From contig JBMFOU010000001.1 in NCBI GenBank assembly GCA_049969475.1, forward strand, positions 124,001 through 188,000: a stretch of 64,000 nucleotides of DNA, written 5' to 3'. Shown in pieces: positions 8,910-16,554 of this stretch. The notes beneath the pieces are model-generated. The model was not told the origin of the DNA. It was given only the letters and a program-made list of their open reading frames with translations, and ran no database searches. The stretch comes from UBA2030 sp049969475 (GTDB lineage Bacteria; Bacteroidota; Bacteroidia; Bacteroidales; TTA-H9). A program made the position numbers and the translations under genes. Position 1 is the stretch's first letter. Every line of letters starts with the position of its first letter.

Positions 8910-11417
8910 GTGGTCAATAACAATCTCAACTTCGACGAATTTCAACCGCAAGAAGAAAACGTTGATCTAAAACAACTCTTCTTCAAGTTTTTTCGTTATT
9001 GGTACTTTTTTGCCTTGACGATTTTTGTGGCTCTGGTCATTGCCTTCTTATTTAATAAATACACCCGGCCAGTGTATGAGGTTTCCGCAACTGTACTCAT
9101 ACAGGATAAATCAAACAAAGAGTTGAATGCCCAGGCGCTGATGGGGCTGGGATTTTTGGGAACGCAGCAGAACGTTCAGAATGAATTGGGTATTCTGAAA
9201 AGCTACACCTTGGCCGCCGAGGCTGTGAAGGCCCTCGATGTTTACGTAACCTACTTTTCTGAGAATAACTTCATTACTCGCGAACTTTATAAAAAGTCGC
9301 CTTTTACAGTTTTCTACGACAGTACCCACCCACAGCCTGTCAACCTGAGGTTTTATGTAACTATTCTTAACAACAGACAATTTCGGATAGAAACCGAGGG
9401 TGAAAACGTAAAGCTTTACGATTTCTCGCATAACCGGTTTCTGGAAAAGGAAAATCAGGAAAAGATAGAGGCCAAAGCTATCAATCTCAATAAGACTTTT
9501 AACTTCGGAGATGAAATATCCAGTGAGTATTATAAATTTAAGATTTTGCTCAACTTTAATTTCAATTCCGACGAGCATGTAAACAAACGCTTGTTCTTTA
9601 CTTTCAACGATTTGCCGGGTTTGGTAAGAGAATTGGCCAACATGAAAATAGAACCCATCAATCGTGAAGCTTCTATCTTGGAAATCAAAGCCAAAGGAAC
9701 ACATGTCGAGAAAACGGTTGATTTTCTAAATACCCTTACTGCCAAATATCTCGAGCGTGGCTTGAACCGCAAGAACATGATTGCTACTAAGACCATCGAG
9801 TTTATCGACAGGGAACTGATTGGTATCCGCGATTCGCTCTCTTTGGCCGAGTCACAGTTGGAAGGTTTTCGCAAGGAAACCAAAATCATGCAACTCGACT
9901 TCGAGGCCCAGGAAGTCTTTACTTATGTTAAAGACCTTGATAAGCAGCGGGCTGAGTTATTGGTTAAAAACAAGTACTACAATTACCTTAAAAATTATCT
10001 TCAGACCAAAGATGATATCAACGATATCATCGTTCCCTCAGCCATGGGTATCGACGATCCTGTGTTAGCCGAACTGATTAAGAATCTGACCAGCCTTTAT
10101 GAAGAAAAAGCATCTCTGCTACTTAATTCCACCTCCCGCAACCCGGCTATCGTGCAGGTAGAGAATAAGATAAAGAATGCCCGTCTCAATCTCATTGAAA
10201 ACATTAATAATATCATTAATACTTCACAGATAGCCCTCAAAGATATTGATGAACGGGTGGCCCAGATGAATTCCCGCATTAGCCAGTTGCCCACCAGTCA
10301 GCGTAAACTTCTCAACTTTGAACGGGAATTTAATCTTCAGAACAGTCTCTTTACCTTCTTGCTTCAGAAAAGAGCCGAAGCACAGATTACCAAGGCCTCA
10401 AATCTGCCAGATAACGAAATTATTGACCAGGCCCGTGCGGAAGGGCAATCACCGGTATTCCCCAAAAAGGGGCTCAATTACCTCATTGCTCTGATCTTAG
10501 GCTTTGTGCTCCCCGCCTCCTATGTGTACCTGAAAGACTTCATGAACGATAAAATCATGGAAAAACGAGATATCGAGCGGGTGACTAAATTGCCTATCGT
10601 GGGACATATTCCTCACTCGACGAAAGAAACAAAAATGGTAGTGGCAGAATCACCCAAGTCGAGCATTGCTGAAGCATTCAGGGGGGTGCGAACCAATCTG
10701 CAGTTCCTCTCTCAGGGTAAAGAAAAGTTTACCGTACTCGTCACTTCCGATATTGTAAGTGCCGGTAAGACGTTCACGGCGATCAACCTTGCCACCATTC
10801 TTTCGCTTTACGAGAAGAAAGTAGTGCTGGTTGGGTTCGACCTTCGTAAACCTAAACTCTATCAGGATTTTGGTCTTTCTAACACCGAAGGCGTGAGTTC
10901 ATTTTTGATTGGTAAAAGTAAATTTGAAGATATTATCCAGCAGACTCAGATTGATAATCTGGATGTTGTGATGGCTGGCCCGGTACCCCCCAACCCGGCT
11001 GAGTTGATTGCTTCCCCCAAAACCGATACCTTGTTTGCCCTATTGAAAGAAAGGTACGATTACATCGTGATTGACACTCCACCTGTGGGCCTGGTAACTG
11101 ACGCTTTCTTGCTGACTAAATATACTGACCACAACATATTCGTTGTGCGTCAGGGCGTTACTAATAAGAAAGTATTTGCCAGCATCATTCAGGATATCGA
11201 ATCACGAAAATTAGCCAACTTTGTTATACTTGTTAATGATGTGAAGTTGGCCAAGAGTATTTATGGATATGGTTACGGCTATGGCTATGGCTACGGCTAC
11301 GGTTATGGCTATGGTTACGGCTATGGATATGGCTATGGTTATGGCTATGGATATTATTCAGACGACAAGGAAGTAGAGAAGGAGTCGCTCCTAAAACGAA
11401 TATTCAAGAAATCCTAA
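8910..11417 (+). CDS. Wzc-like tyrosine autokinase with Gly-Tyr repeat tail
   Basis: This 835-residue inner-membrane protein starts at GTG. It has a Wzz chain-length domain with one membrane segment near residues 33-50 (YFFALTIFVALVIAFLF) and a second near 525-545, a long periplasmic coiled coil between them, then a cytoplasmic BY-kinase domain. The kinase has Walker A SAGKT (Lys620), Walker A' VGFDLRKPKL and Walker B YIVIDTPPVG. It controls polymer length and export together with the Wza-like partner just upstream. The C-terminal tyrosine cluster, which is autophosphorylated in this family, is here a strict alternation: Tyr, fifteen Gly-Tyr pairs, then Tyr (residues 785-816). The first Walker A glycine of the classical pattern is not present, as in many family members. 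Confidence 0.92.
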   Translation: MVNNNLNFDEFQPQEENVDLKQLFFKFFRYWYFFALTIFVALVIAFLFNKYTRPVYEVSATVLIQDKSNKELNAQALMGLGFLGTQQNVQNELGILKSYTLAAEAVKALDVYVTYFSENNFITRELYKKSPFTVFYDSTHPQPVNLRFYVTILNNRQFRIETEGENVKLYDFSHNRFLEKENQEKIEAKAINLNKTFNFGDEISSEYYKFKILLNFNFNSDEHVNKRLFFTFNDLPGLVRELANMKIEPINREASILEIKAKGTHVEKTVDFLNTLTAKYLERGLNRKNMIATKTIEFIDRELIGIRDSLSLAESQLEGFRKETKIMQLDFEAQEVFTYVKDLDKQRAELLVKNKYYNYLKNYLQTKDDINDIIVPSAMGIDDPVLAELIKNLTSLYEEKASLLLNSTSRNPAIVQVENKIKNARLNLIENINNIINTSQIALKDIDERVAQMNSRISQLPTSQRKLLNFEREFNLQNSLFTFLLQKRAEAQITKASNLPDNEIIDQARAEGQSPVFPKKGLNYLIALILGFVLPASYVYLKDFMNDKIMEKRDIERVTKLPIVGHIPHSTKETKMVVAESPKSSIAEAFRGVRTNLQFLSQGKEKFTVLVTSDIVSAGKTFTAINLATILSLYEKKVVLVGFDLRKPKLYQDFGLSNTEGVSSFLIGKSKFEDIIQQTQIDNLDVVMAGPVPPNPAELIASPKTDTLFALLKERYDYIVIDTPPVGLVTDAFLLTKYTDHNIFVVRQGVTNKKVFASIIQDIESRKLANFVILVNDVKLAKSIYGYGYGYGYGYGYGYGYGYGYGYGYGYGYGYYSDDKEVEKESLLKRIFKKS
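11262..11357 (+). repeat. hexanucleotide-period repeat encoding (Gly-Tyr)15
   Basis: Codons alternate GGN and TAY for fifteen units, with an extra tyrosine codon at each end. Third bases vary (GGA, GGC, GGT; TAT, TAC), so it is an imperfect six-base repeat. Gain or loss of a unit would keep the reading frame. Confidence 0.95.
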
Positions 11418-11442
11418 GTGTTTGAAATTGGCTGGTTCTTTA

Positions 11443-11470
11443 AGCCATCCTGGGGAAGGGTGGCTTTTTT
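11443..11470 (+). terminator. Terminator of the polysaccharide export operon
   Basis: The stem AGCCATCC/GGGTGGCT (8 bp, one G-T pair) has a 7-nt loop and is followed by six T. It separates the export genes from cysD. Confidence 0.85.
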
Positions 11471-11483
11471 GTGTCTCTATTTG

Positions 11484-11491
11484 TAATTTTG
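11484..11491 (+). promoter_or_regulatory. -7 box for cysDN-mreD
   Basis: TAATTTTG fits TAnnTTTG. It ends only 3 bp before the ATG at 11495, which argues that translation begins at the next ATG (11507). No -33 element is evident. Confidence 0.45.
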
Positions 11492-11506
11492 CGCATGGAA
11501 AAAATC

Positions 11507-12424
11507 ATGGAGTCAGCAAGGGAAATAATCCGAATCAATCATTTGAGGGAGCTTGAAGCCGAAGCCATTTATGTAATCAGGGAGGTTGCCGCCCAGTTTG
11601 AGCGGCCTGTTTTGCTTTTTTCGGGTGGAAAGGATTCCATTGTTTTGGTTCATCTTTCGCTCAAGGCATTTTGGCCGGCGCCTTTGCCTTTTCCCTTGTT
11701 GCATATCGACACCGGGCATAATTTCCCTGAAACCCTAGAATATCGCGACCGTCTGGTTGAGCGTATCGGAGCTCGCCTGATTGTGGGATCGGTGCAGGAA
11801 AGTATCGACAAAGGCCGTGTCAAAGAAGAAACGGGCTACAATGCTAGCCGCAATGTGCTGCAAACCACCACCTTGCTCGATACTATTGAGCAATACAAGT
11901 TTGATGCCGCTATGGGAGGCGCCCGCCGCGACGAAGAAAAGGCCCGTGCCAAGGAAAGATTTTTCTCTCACCGCGATGAATTTGGTCAATGGGACCCTAA
12001 AAATCAGCGGCCTGAGCTCTGGAATATCTTCAATGGGAAAAAACATCTCGGCGAACATTTCCGGGTGTTTCCCATTAGCAACTGGACGGAGATGGATGTC
12101 TGGCAATACATTTATCATGAAAACATCGAAATGCCCAGCCTGTATTTCACGCACCGGCGCAAGGTATTCTGCCGCGACGGGGTATGGCTGGCCTGGGCTC
12201 CTTTTATGAAGCTGAAGCCAGAAGAAAAGATTGAGGAAAAGGAAGTAAGATGCCGTACTATCGGAGATATTACCTGTACAGGTCTCACTCTCTCGCATGC
12301 TGACGATATGGAAGACATCATTCAGGAAATTGCAGCATCACGGGTAACCGAACGAGGCTCGCGCTGGGACGATAAACGGTCGGATGCTGCTATGGAAGAT
12401 CGTAAAAAAGAAGGCTATTTTTAA
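11507..12424 (+). CDS. cysD: sulfate adenylyltransferase subunit 2
   Basis: This is the 305-residue PP-loop ATP pyrophosphatase that makes adenylyl sulfate from ATP and sulfate together with CysN. The P-loop-like motif FSGGKDSIVLVHL lies near residues 36-48, and HIDTGHNFPETLEYRD and GGARRDEEKARAKER are typical of CysD. I prefer the ATG at 11507: it lines up with the usual N-terminus, has GGAA just upstream, and is compatible with the promoter box; the in-frame ATG at 11495 would add four residues. cysN follows after 4 bp. No cysC, cysH or sulfite reductase gene is nearby, so the use of the product (assimilation or sulfation) cannot be read from this context. Confidence 0.93.
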   Translation: MESAREIIRINHLRELEAEAIYVIREVAAQFERPVLLFSGGKDSIVLVHLSLKAFWPAPLPFPLLHIDTGHNFPETLEYRDRLVERIGARLIVGSVQESIDKGRVKEETGYNASRNVLQTTTLLDTIEQYKFDAAMGGARRDEEKARAKERFFSHRDEFGQWDPKNQRPELWNIFNGKKHLGEHFRVFPISNWTEMDVWQYIYHENIEMPSLYFTHRRKVFCRDGVWLAWAPFMKLKPEEKIEEKEVRCRTIGDITCTGLTLSHADDMEDIIQEIAASRVTERGSRWDDKRSDAAMEDRKKEGYF

Positions 12425-12428
12425 TAAC

Positions 12429-13703
12429 ATGAGTGACAAAAGCACCAAGGGATATTTGGATATGGAACTGTTGCGGTTTACCACCGCAGGCAGCGTGGAC
12501 GATGGAAAAAGTACACTTATCGGCCGGCTGCTTTACGACAGCAAATCCATATTTGAAGACCAACTCGAGGCTATCAAAAGGGCCAGCCTGCAAAAAGGAG
12601 ACGAACATATTAATTTGGCATTGTTTACCGACGGTCTGCGTTCTGAACGTCAACAGGGTATCACAATTGATGTGGCTTATCGCTATTTCCACACGCCCAA
12701 ACGTAAATTTATCATTGCCGATACACCGGGTCATATCCAGTATACACGCAATATGGTTACCGGGGCCTCTACTGCTCATGCCGCAATAATTCTCGTGGAT
12801 GCCCGCAATGGAGTTACAGAGCAGACCCGCCGGCACTATTATATTGCCTGGCTTTTGGGAATAAAACATATCATTGTTTGCATCAACAAGATGGACCTGG
12901 TACAATTTAGTGAAGAGGTATTTTCGGCTATAAGGGAGGACGTAAAATCTATCTGTGAAAAATTACCAGGTGCCGACGTTCATTATATTCCCATCAGTGC
13001 TTTACAGGGCGACAATGTAGTTGACGCTTCCGAACGCATGCCTTGGTACTCGGGTCCCACGTTACTAGAGAAACTGGAAAGGATTGACGTAAGAAATCAT
13101 TTGCACGAAAAACCGTTGCGTTTTCCAGTGCAGTATGTTATTAGACCAATCTCTGATAAATTTCATGATTATAGAGGTTATGCAGGCCGCATAGAATCAG
13201 GTACGCTAAAAGTGGGCGATGAGGTCGTTATTCAACCCTCCGGACTCACTTCGCGCATCACCTCCATACATGTGGGTGAGCAATTTGTTGACAAAGCAAT
13301 ACCCCCCATGTCGGTAGCCGTTACCCTAGATGATGACCTTGATGTAGAAAGGGGAAATATTATCGTTCATCCGCAAAGCCTGCCCCAAACTCAAAATACT
13401 TTTGAAGCGACCATTTGCTGGATGAACCCGACACCTTTACGTCTCAATCAGCTTTATACCATTCGCCAGACTACTTCAGAAGCAAAATGTAAAATTATTC
13501 ACCAACGTTGTAAGGTAGACATTAATAGTCTGGAGGAGATACCTGGAGAAAACGAGTTGCGAATGAATGAAATCGGTGTATTTGCCCTGAAAACTTCACG
13601 TCCCTTGGTGTTTGACTATTATCGGGAGAATCGGGCTACCGGTAGTTTTATATTGATTGACGAGGCCACCAACGAGACGGTGGGTGTGGGTATGATTCAA
13701 TAA
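12429..13703 (+). CDS. cysN: sulfate adenylyltransferase subunit 1 (GTPase)
   Basis: This is a 424-residue EF-Tu-like GTPase that couples GTP hydrolysis to adenylyl sulfate synthesis by CysD. The G-motifs are GSVDDGKST near residues 21-29, DTPGH and NKMD. Beta-barrel domains follow (FPVQYVIRP, then domain III to the end). It lacks a fused APS kinase (CysC), so PAPS would need a separate enzyme. The ATG at 12429 sits 4 bp after the cysD stop; the frame extends upstream to 12384 inside cysD, but that extension has no family similarity. Confidence 0.93.
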   Translation: MSDKSTKGYLDMELLRFTTAGSVDDGKSTLIGRLLYDSKSIFEDQLEAIKRASLQKGDEHINLALFTDGLRSERQQGITIDVAYRYFHTPKRKFIIADTPGHIQYTRNMVTGASTAHAAIILVDARNGVTEQTRRHYYIAWLLGIKHIIVCINKMDLVQFSEEVFSAIREDVKSICEKLPGADVHYIPISALQGDNVVDASERMPWYSGPTLLEKLERIDVRNHLHEKPLRFPVQYVIRPISDKFHDYRGYAGRIESGTLKVGDEVVIQPSGLTSRITSIHVGEQFVDKAIPPMSVAVTLDDDLDVERGNIIVHPQSLPQTQNTFEATICWMNPTPLRLNQLYTIRQTTSEAKCKIIHQRCKVDINSLEEIPGENELRMNEIGVFALKTSRPLVFDYYRENRATGSFILIDEATNETVGVGMIQ

Positions 13704-13711
13704 TTAATAGT

Positions 13712-14215
13712 ATGTGGATAAAGCTCCTGTTAACATTTATTGCGAGTGTTTTTATTCAATTGGCGGTATTCGACAACCTTAATCTCGGAGCCTATTTTAA
13801 TCCACTAGTATACACTTTGTTTATTCTCAAATTGCCTTTCCGTACCCAAAATTGGGCCTTGCTACTGTGGGCTTTCGCGCTGGGCCTTCTCTTAGACTTC
13901 TTTCAGAGCTCTCATGGTCTAAATGCGGCTGCCTGTGTGCTAATGGCTTTTACCCGGCCCTTCGTCATCAAATGGTTGACTACGCGCCGTGATTTTAGTG
14001 AACAGGAAATGCCCTCTATACGCGACATGGGGGTTCAGTGGTACATCTTGTATAGCATTATCCTGCTGTTCATTCATCATTTCGGGGTTTTCATCCTCGA
14101 AGAAGGGTCGATCTCGGGCCTGTTTGCAATATTTATTAGGGCCTTACTCAGTACAGGATTTGCTTTTGGACTAATTCTGATAGCCGAATACCTTTTCTTT
14201 CTGAAAAAGTCTTAA
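13712..14215 (+). CDS. mreD: MreD-like rod shape-determining membrane protein
   Basis: This 167-residue integral membrane protein has about five hydrophobic segments and the MreD-like pattern ALGLLLDFFQSSHGLNAAA followed by TRPFVI. MreD works with MreB and MreC in the elongasome that directs lateral wall synthesis. Here it follows cysN by 8 bp, and mreB, mreC, pbp2 and rodA are not in the window, which is unusual because they normally form one cluster. Its stop overlaps the stop of the convergent gldH-like gene within TTAA. The family call rests on pattern and topology, so I am moderately sure. Confidence 0.75.
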   Translation: MWIKLLLTFIASVFIQLAVFDNLNLGAYFNPLVYTLFILKLPFRTQNWALLLWAFALGLLLDFFQSSHGLNAAACVLMAFTRPFVIKWLTTRRDFSEQEMPSIRDMGVQWYILYSIILLFIHHFGVFILEEGSISGLFAIFIRALLSTGFAFGLILIAEYLFFLKKS

Positions 14216-14706
14216 TGGAAATTACCCGGTTGGGGCTTAGGAGGAGTGAGGGCTCCTTTACCAACATTAACTTGTAATGAGATAATGCCACTCACTTCAT
14301 ATTTGGGGTGAAGGCTCTCGATAATTAGCCGATAAGGTCCTTTTTCCCTGAATAGAATTTCGTACCACAAAACCTGCTCGAGCGTATAGCGGTTGTTTTC
14401 ATACTTTCCCTTGGGTCGGCCGTCCAATGTTTTTAGCCATACGCGTTTTTCTATGGTTCTCTCTTCTCCTGAAGGAGAAATAAGGGTGGCCATGATGGGA
14501 AGGTCGGAGGTGGGAAACTCTGGTTGATATAAGAAGGTTAATACAATATGTTTCGGTTTTGTCGAAGCGAATCCATCCAGGGTAAAGCTCAGCGTATCGA
14601 AGCGTTTCCAAACATGTCCCTCAAACTTATGGTCATAACTTTCCGTGTGAGAGCACGAAACTAACAGACATGCCGTAAAAAGCCAGAGTAGGTGGTTCAA
14701 TCTCAT
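14212..14706 (-). CDS. gldH: GldH-like lipoprotein
   Basis: This 164-residue protein has a lipoprotein signal (LLWLFTACLLVSC, Cys18). The body is a single beta-rich domain with W.RFDTLSFTLD, a LISPSGEE hairpin, a basic stretch with KGKYENNRYTLEQ, and an ending GPYRLIIESL..VSGIISLQVNV. The order and spacing resemble GldH, a lipoprotein needed for gliding/T9SS function in Flavobacterium and widespread in non-gliding Bacteroidota. It lies 8 bp downstream of the EEP-family gene on the same strand, so it is probably co-transcribed. Alternative: an unrelated Bacteroidota lipoprotein with a similar fold. Confidence 0.5.
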   Translation of the reverse strand: MRLNHLLWLFTACLLVSCSHTESYDHKFEGHVWKRFDTLSFTLDGFASTKPKHIVLTFLYQPEFPTSDLPIMATLISPSGEERTIEKRVWLKTLDGRPKGKYENNRYTLEQVLWYEILFREKGPYRLIIESLHPKYEVSGIISLQVNVGKGALTPPKPQPGNFH

Positions 14707-14714
14707 GGGTTAAC

Positions 14715-15785
14715 CTATTTTTTCAATACAATTTGTATTTCTAATGGATGGTGGTCGCTGAAGCGAAAGCCATCGTACCAGGTCTTTTGGTAAATACAAG
14801 AAATATTGGGCGAAAGTATGAAAAAATCGATGGTAGTAACAGGGGTTCTACCTTTAATATAATGCGTATCGAGGTTCCGGTTGGTAGGAATATTTTGCTG
14901 ATAAATGAAGTTCCAACCGGCAGGAAAGGAAGAGCAAGGAGGAAAATCACCGGGCTGGCGGTAGGGGGCATCTCCGGTTGAGATTAAGTTGGGATTGAAA
15001 CAAGGTGGGTTGAGGTTGAAATCTCCGCCTATAATTACATAGTTGCCTTTGCTAAACTCATTGAGTGCAAAATCATGAAGAAAGCTCCACTGGGCCACGC
15101 GCTGGGTACCGTCGTCGAAGGCCGTGTTATGCGTATTGACAAGGACAAGTTCATGGCCCTTGGTAGCAGGAAAGCGAAGTATGTGAGCACAGCGATTGAG
15201 CATAAACAACTGAGTGATGAAACTAAATTCACCGGGAAGTTTTCTTCTGATCGACTGCGTGGGTTGATACTTAGATAAAGTAACCAATCCTGCCACTACT
15301 CTTCCCATGGGGTTATACCAGGGAACGGGTACAAATAAAACATCATAGTTTTTAACAAACCAGGCTGCATGATTGGGAAAAGCAGCGCTGATGCTATCCG
15401 CCTCGTTGATAAAATAGGTGCGTTTTGCATGTTGGTCAACTTCCTGAAAAAGAATAAAGTCGGGGTAACGGGCTAAAGAAGGATGATGAATAATTCCACC
15501 CAGGTTTTCGAGAGTTTCTTGCTTGCTGCATCTAACTTTACTCCCGCCGTCGTAGAAAAAATCCATGCTGGCTCCCAGACCTGCATAACCTATATTCCAG
15601 GTAACTAACTTAAGAGTATCGCTGATATGATTTTCATTAACAGGAGGAAAAGGTATCTTGAATGCGTCTACTGGTTCTTCCGTGGGTGGAATGTACCTTG
15701 TGAACCAGGTAAATAGTATAAAAGTTACAAAGAATAGGGCGAGGGAAGCGAGAAACGAAAAAGCAAATCTCAGAATTTTGCGCAT
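14715..15785 (-). CDS. membrane-anchored endonuclease/exonuclease/phosphatase family protein
   Basis: This 356-residue protein has an N-terminal membrane segment (near residues 9-28) followed by an EEP fold (DNase I/sphingomyelinase-like). The expected catalytic motifs are in order: KLVTWNIGYAG, FILFQEVD, LVNTHNTAFD, GGDFNLNP and SDHHPLEI. The substrate (nucleic acid, phospholipid or phosphoinositide-like ester) cannot be told from the sequence. The ATG at 15785 is preferred over an upstream TTG at 15803, which falls inside a promoter box. It is probably transcribed together with the GldH-like gene. Confidence 0.85.
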   Translation of the reverse strand: MRKILRFAFSFLASLALFFVTFILFTWFTRYIPPTEEPVDAFKIPFPPVNENHISDTLKLVTWNIGYAGLGASMDFFYDGGSKVRCSKQETLENLGGIIHHPSLARYPDFILFQEVDQHAKRTYFINEADSISAAFPNHAAWFVKNYDVLFVPVPWYNPMGRVVAGLVTLSKYQPTQSIRRKLPGEFSFITQLFMLNRCAHILRFPATKGHELVLVNTHNTAFDDGTQRVAQWSFLHDFALNEFSKGNYVIIGGDFNLNPPCFNPNLISTGDAPYRQPGDFPPCSSFPAGWNFIYQQNIPTNRNLDTHYIKGRTPVTTIDFFILSPNISCIYQKTWYDGFRFSDHHPLEIQIVLKK

Positions 15786-15800
15786 CGTTGCGTTTTGGCC

Positions 15801-15808
15801 CAAAATTA
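15801..15808 (-). promoter_or_regulatory. -7 box for the EEP/GldH-like operon
   Basis: On the minus strand TAATTTTG fits TAnnTTTG, 15 bp upstream of the ATG at 15785. It lies back to back with the box of the divergent LysE-family gene. Confidence 0.5.
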
Positions 15809-15820
15809 CACTGAATTTCG

Positions 15821-15828
15821 TACTTTTG
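15821..15828 (+). promoter_or_regulatory. -7 box for the LysE-family gene
   Basis: TACTTTTG fits TAnnTTTG, and TTTG lies 23 bp upstream (15794-15797). A terminator-like hairpin begins only 13 bp downstream. Confidence 0.5.
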
Positions 15829-15841
15829 CCTTTGCTTCTAT

Positions 15842-15862
15842 GCCCCTGACAAGGGGCTTTTT
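15842..15862 (+). terminator. terminator-like hairpin in the LysE-family leader
   Basis: The stem GCCCCT/AGGGGC has a 4-nt loop and is followed by five T. It lies between the promoter box and the start codon, so it could be a premature terminator, or a 5' hairpin of the mRNA. Confidence 0.6.
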
Positions 15863-15885
15863 AATAATTAACCTAAATTCAAACC

Positions 15886-16554
15886 TTGAGTCCGGTTTTA
15901 AATGGCATAGCAGTAGGTATCACCTTGACCCTCATTTTGGGCCCGGCTTTCTTTGTGCTGCTGCAAACAAGTATTCATCGGGGTTTTAAGGCGGGAGTTT
16001 TGATTGCATTGGGGATTTTTATCAGCGATGTTACTGTGCTAGGGCTTACACTGGCGGGAGCTTCCCAGTTTTTAGGCGATGACCCTCGGGAAAATCATTT
16101 TTTTAGGTTAGCAGGGGGTGTAATACTTATAGCTTTTGGTATTTACACTGCAACCCGCAAAGCCTTTGCACAAACCGACGAGGGCGATGTTCCCGAAGTG
16201 ATAAAGGTACCCGGTCCTTTGGTGTATCTATTAAAAGGTTTTTTCCTCAATATCACCAATCCAGGTGTATGGTTTGTTTGGATTACAGCCGGGGTAAGCG
16301 TAGGAGCAGCTTACGGCGTGGCCACTAACGATGTTTATTATTTTTTCGCCGGAACTCTGGGCACGGTACTGGCTACCGATATCTTTAAGTGCTTTATTGC
16401 TAATCGTTTGAGCAGCAGGCTCAATCCTTCTGTAATTACCTGGACTAACCGTGTTGTGGGAATTCTTTTGGTTCTCTTTGGTGTTTTCCTGGTATTCAGT
16501 GCTTTTGTGAACGTAAAGGAATTCTTCCCCTGGCTTGGTTCTATTTTGGGTTAA
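15886..16554 (+). CDS. LysE-family translocator
   Basis: This 222-residue inner-membrane protein of the LysE/RhtB amino-acid exporter superfamily has about six hydrophobic segments and the N-terminal pattern GITLTLILGPAFFVLLQTSI followed by RGFKAGVLIALG. It predicts export of amino acids or related small solutes; the substrate is unknown. Translation begins at TTG: an in-frame stop (TAA, 15874) lies just upstream, and no ATG occurs before the conserved first helix. The stop overlaps the stop of the convergent histidine kinase gene (TTAA). The leader holds a promoter box and a terminator-like hairpin. Confidence 0.88.
   Translation: MSPVLNGIAVGITLTLILGPAFFVLLQTSIHRGFKAGVLIALGIFISDVTVLGLTLAGASQFLGDDPRENHFFRLAGGVILIAFGIYTATRKAFAQTDEGDVPEVIKVPGPLVYLLKGFFLNITNPGVWFVWITAGVSVGAAYGVATNDVYYFFAGTLGTVLATDIFKCFIANRLSSRLNPSVITWTNRVVGILLVLFGVFLVFSAFVNVKEFFPWLGSILG

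Noticed and set aside
11262..11357. Low-complexity six-base repeat as possible sequencing artefact
   Set aside because: It stays in frame, codons vary at third positions and the kinase continues correctly after it.
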